Positions 63,822 to 64,000 of a stretch of DNA of 64,000 nt are shown here, one piece after another. Both the position numbers and the translations under genes were made by a program. The notes beneath the pieces are model-generated. The model worked only from the letters and a program-made list of their open reading frames with translations, did no database searches and had not been told where the DNA came from. The first letter of the stretch is position 1; each line of letters begins with the position of its first letter. Source of the DNA: Paracoccaceae bacterium (lineage in GTDB: Bacteria > Pseudomonadota > Alphaproteobacteria > Rhodobacterales > Rhodobacteraceae); contig JAQWQJ010000054.1 of NCBI GenBank assembly GCA_029244725.1, positions 21,474 to 85,473 on the forward strand, read 5' to 3'.

Positions 63822-64000
63822 TCCTCCCATTTTTAATGGGGTCCAGCCGTAGAATTCAAGCGGCTGTTTTCAGTTTCATAGCGGGTGTCATTCCGCCGAT
63901 GCCCATGTCGGGTCGCTCGTTTTTGTAAATCCAGAGCCAATCTGTTGCTTGGTCTTGTGCTTCCTGTATGGTCTCAAAGATATATTGATCCAACCACTCG
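63816..64000 (-). mobile_element. End of an IS3-family insertion sequence (partial)
   Basis: The element contains the transposase end at 63856. Its outer boundary is probably TGGTAATCCTCCC near 63816-63828, where the preceding open frame stops. The other inverted repeat and the target duplication are outside the window, so boundary and family subgroup are unproven. Confidence 0.55.
63856..64000 (-). CDS. IS3-family transposase (OrfB), C-terminal fragment at window edge
   Basis: Reading the minus strand from the edge gives 47 codons ending WLWIYKNERPDMGIGGMTPAMKL and a TGA stop. The W-x-Y-N-x-x-RPHxxLxGxTP pattern is the C-terminus of the integrase-like OrfB of IS3-family transposases. Only the 3' end is present; the rest lies beyond position 64000. 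Confidence 0.8.
   Translation of the reverse strand, partial: EWLDQYIFETIQEAQDQATDWLWIYKNERPDMGIGGMTPAMKLKTAA

Overview
The window looks like a chromosomal segment of a marine alphaproteobacterium of the Roseobacter group (Rhodobacterales). The basis is gene content: a CcrM-type GANTC methyltransferase, the tpa-tauR-xsc-tauE-pta taurine cluster facing tauABC, a fused PuuE/OHCU decarboxylase, an AlkB-type hydroxylase, mutY divergent from a DUF721 gene, and a waaA-lpxK pair. Most of the sequence is moderately GC-rich. A few genes are clearly more AT-rich, notably the TPR-sulfotransferase at 26-28 kb and the right edge. I saw no rRNA, tRNA, CRISPR array or prophage. The genus cannot be fixed from the sequence alone.

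Layout. 0-8 kb: a membrane protein, an exported EEP-family nuclease with no clear start, leuB, an EamA exporter, three small exported proteins around a membrane-anchored winged-helix regulator, rnhB and ccrM. 8-20 kb: alkB, mutY, a DUF721 gene, a DsbA-like protein, a CaiB/BaiF CoA-transferase, the envelope/LPS operon pmbA - inositol-phosphatase family - waaA - lpxK, then SDR, crotonase and a BaiN-type flavoprotein. 20-25 kb: an operon leuS-lptE-holA-GST. 24.6-29 kb: glycosyltransferase, TPR-sulfotransferase, porin. 29-41 kb: YggS-type protein, ribA, an OmpR-family regulator, a possible sRNA, PHP protein, xth, thiolase, yaaA, recQ, yggT, thioesterase, UMF1 MFS, then a small ORF with a maximal Shine-Dalgarno and arfB.

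41-52 kb is a complete taurine dissimilation island. TauABC import taurine, Tpa transaminates it to sulfoacetaldehyde, Xsc makes acetyl phosphate and sulfite, Pta makes acetyl-CoA, TauE exports sulfite and TauR regulates. Similar direct repeats with the same 23-bp phasing lie before tpa and xsc. 51.7-54.8 kb is a zinc uptake locus (zur-znuC-znuB divergent from znuA) around a palindromic operator. 54.8-59 kb is a purine/ureide catabolism operon (puuE-uraD fusion, ureidoglycine aminohydrolase, allA, NCS2 permease). The end carries a DUF1523 protein, a P1 peptidase, gabD, asd and a short gene start cut by an IS3-family element that runs off the window.

The observations I would follow first are: (i) the leader of the ribosome-rescue gene arfB, where a 16-nt match to the complement of the 16S 3' end drives an 18-codon ORF and is followed by an anti-SD copy and a 12-bp terminator; (ii) an exported-protein gene bracketed by a near-perfect 63-bp duplication of the end of the EamA gene; (iii) a TauC permease with an extra extracytoplasmic domain; and (iv) a reverse-topology membrane-bound winged-helix regulator.
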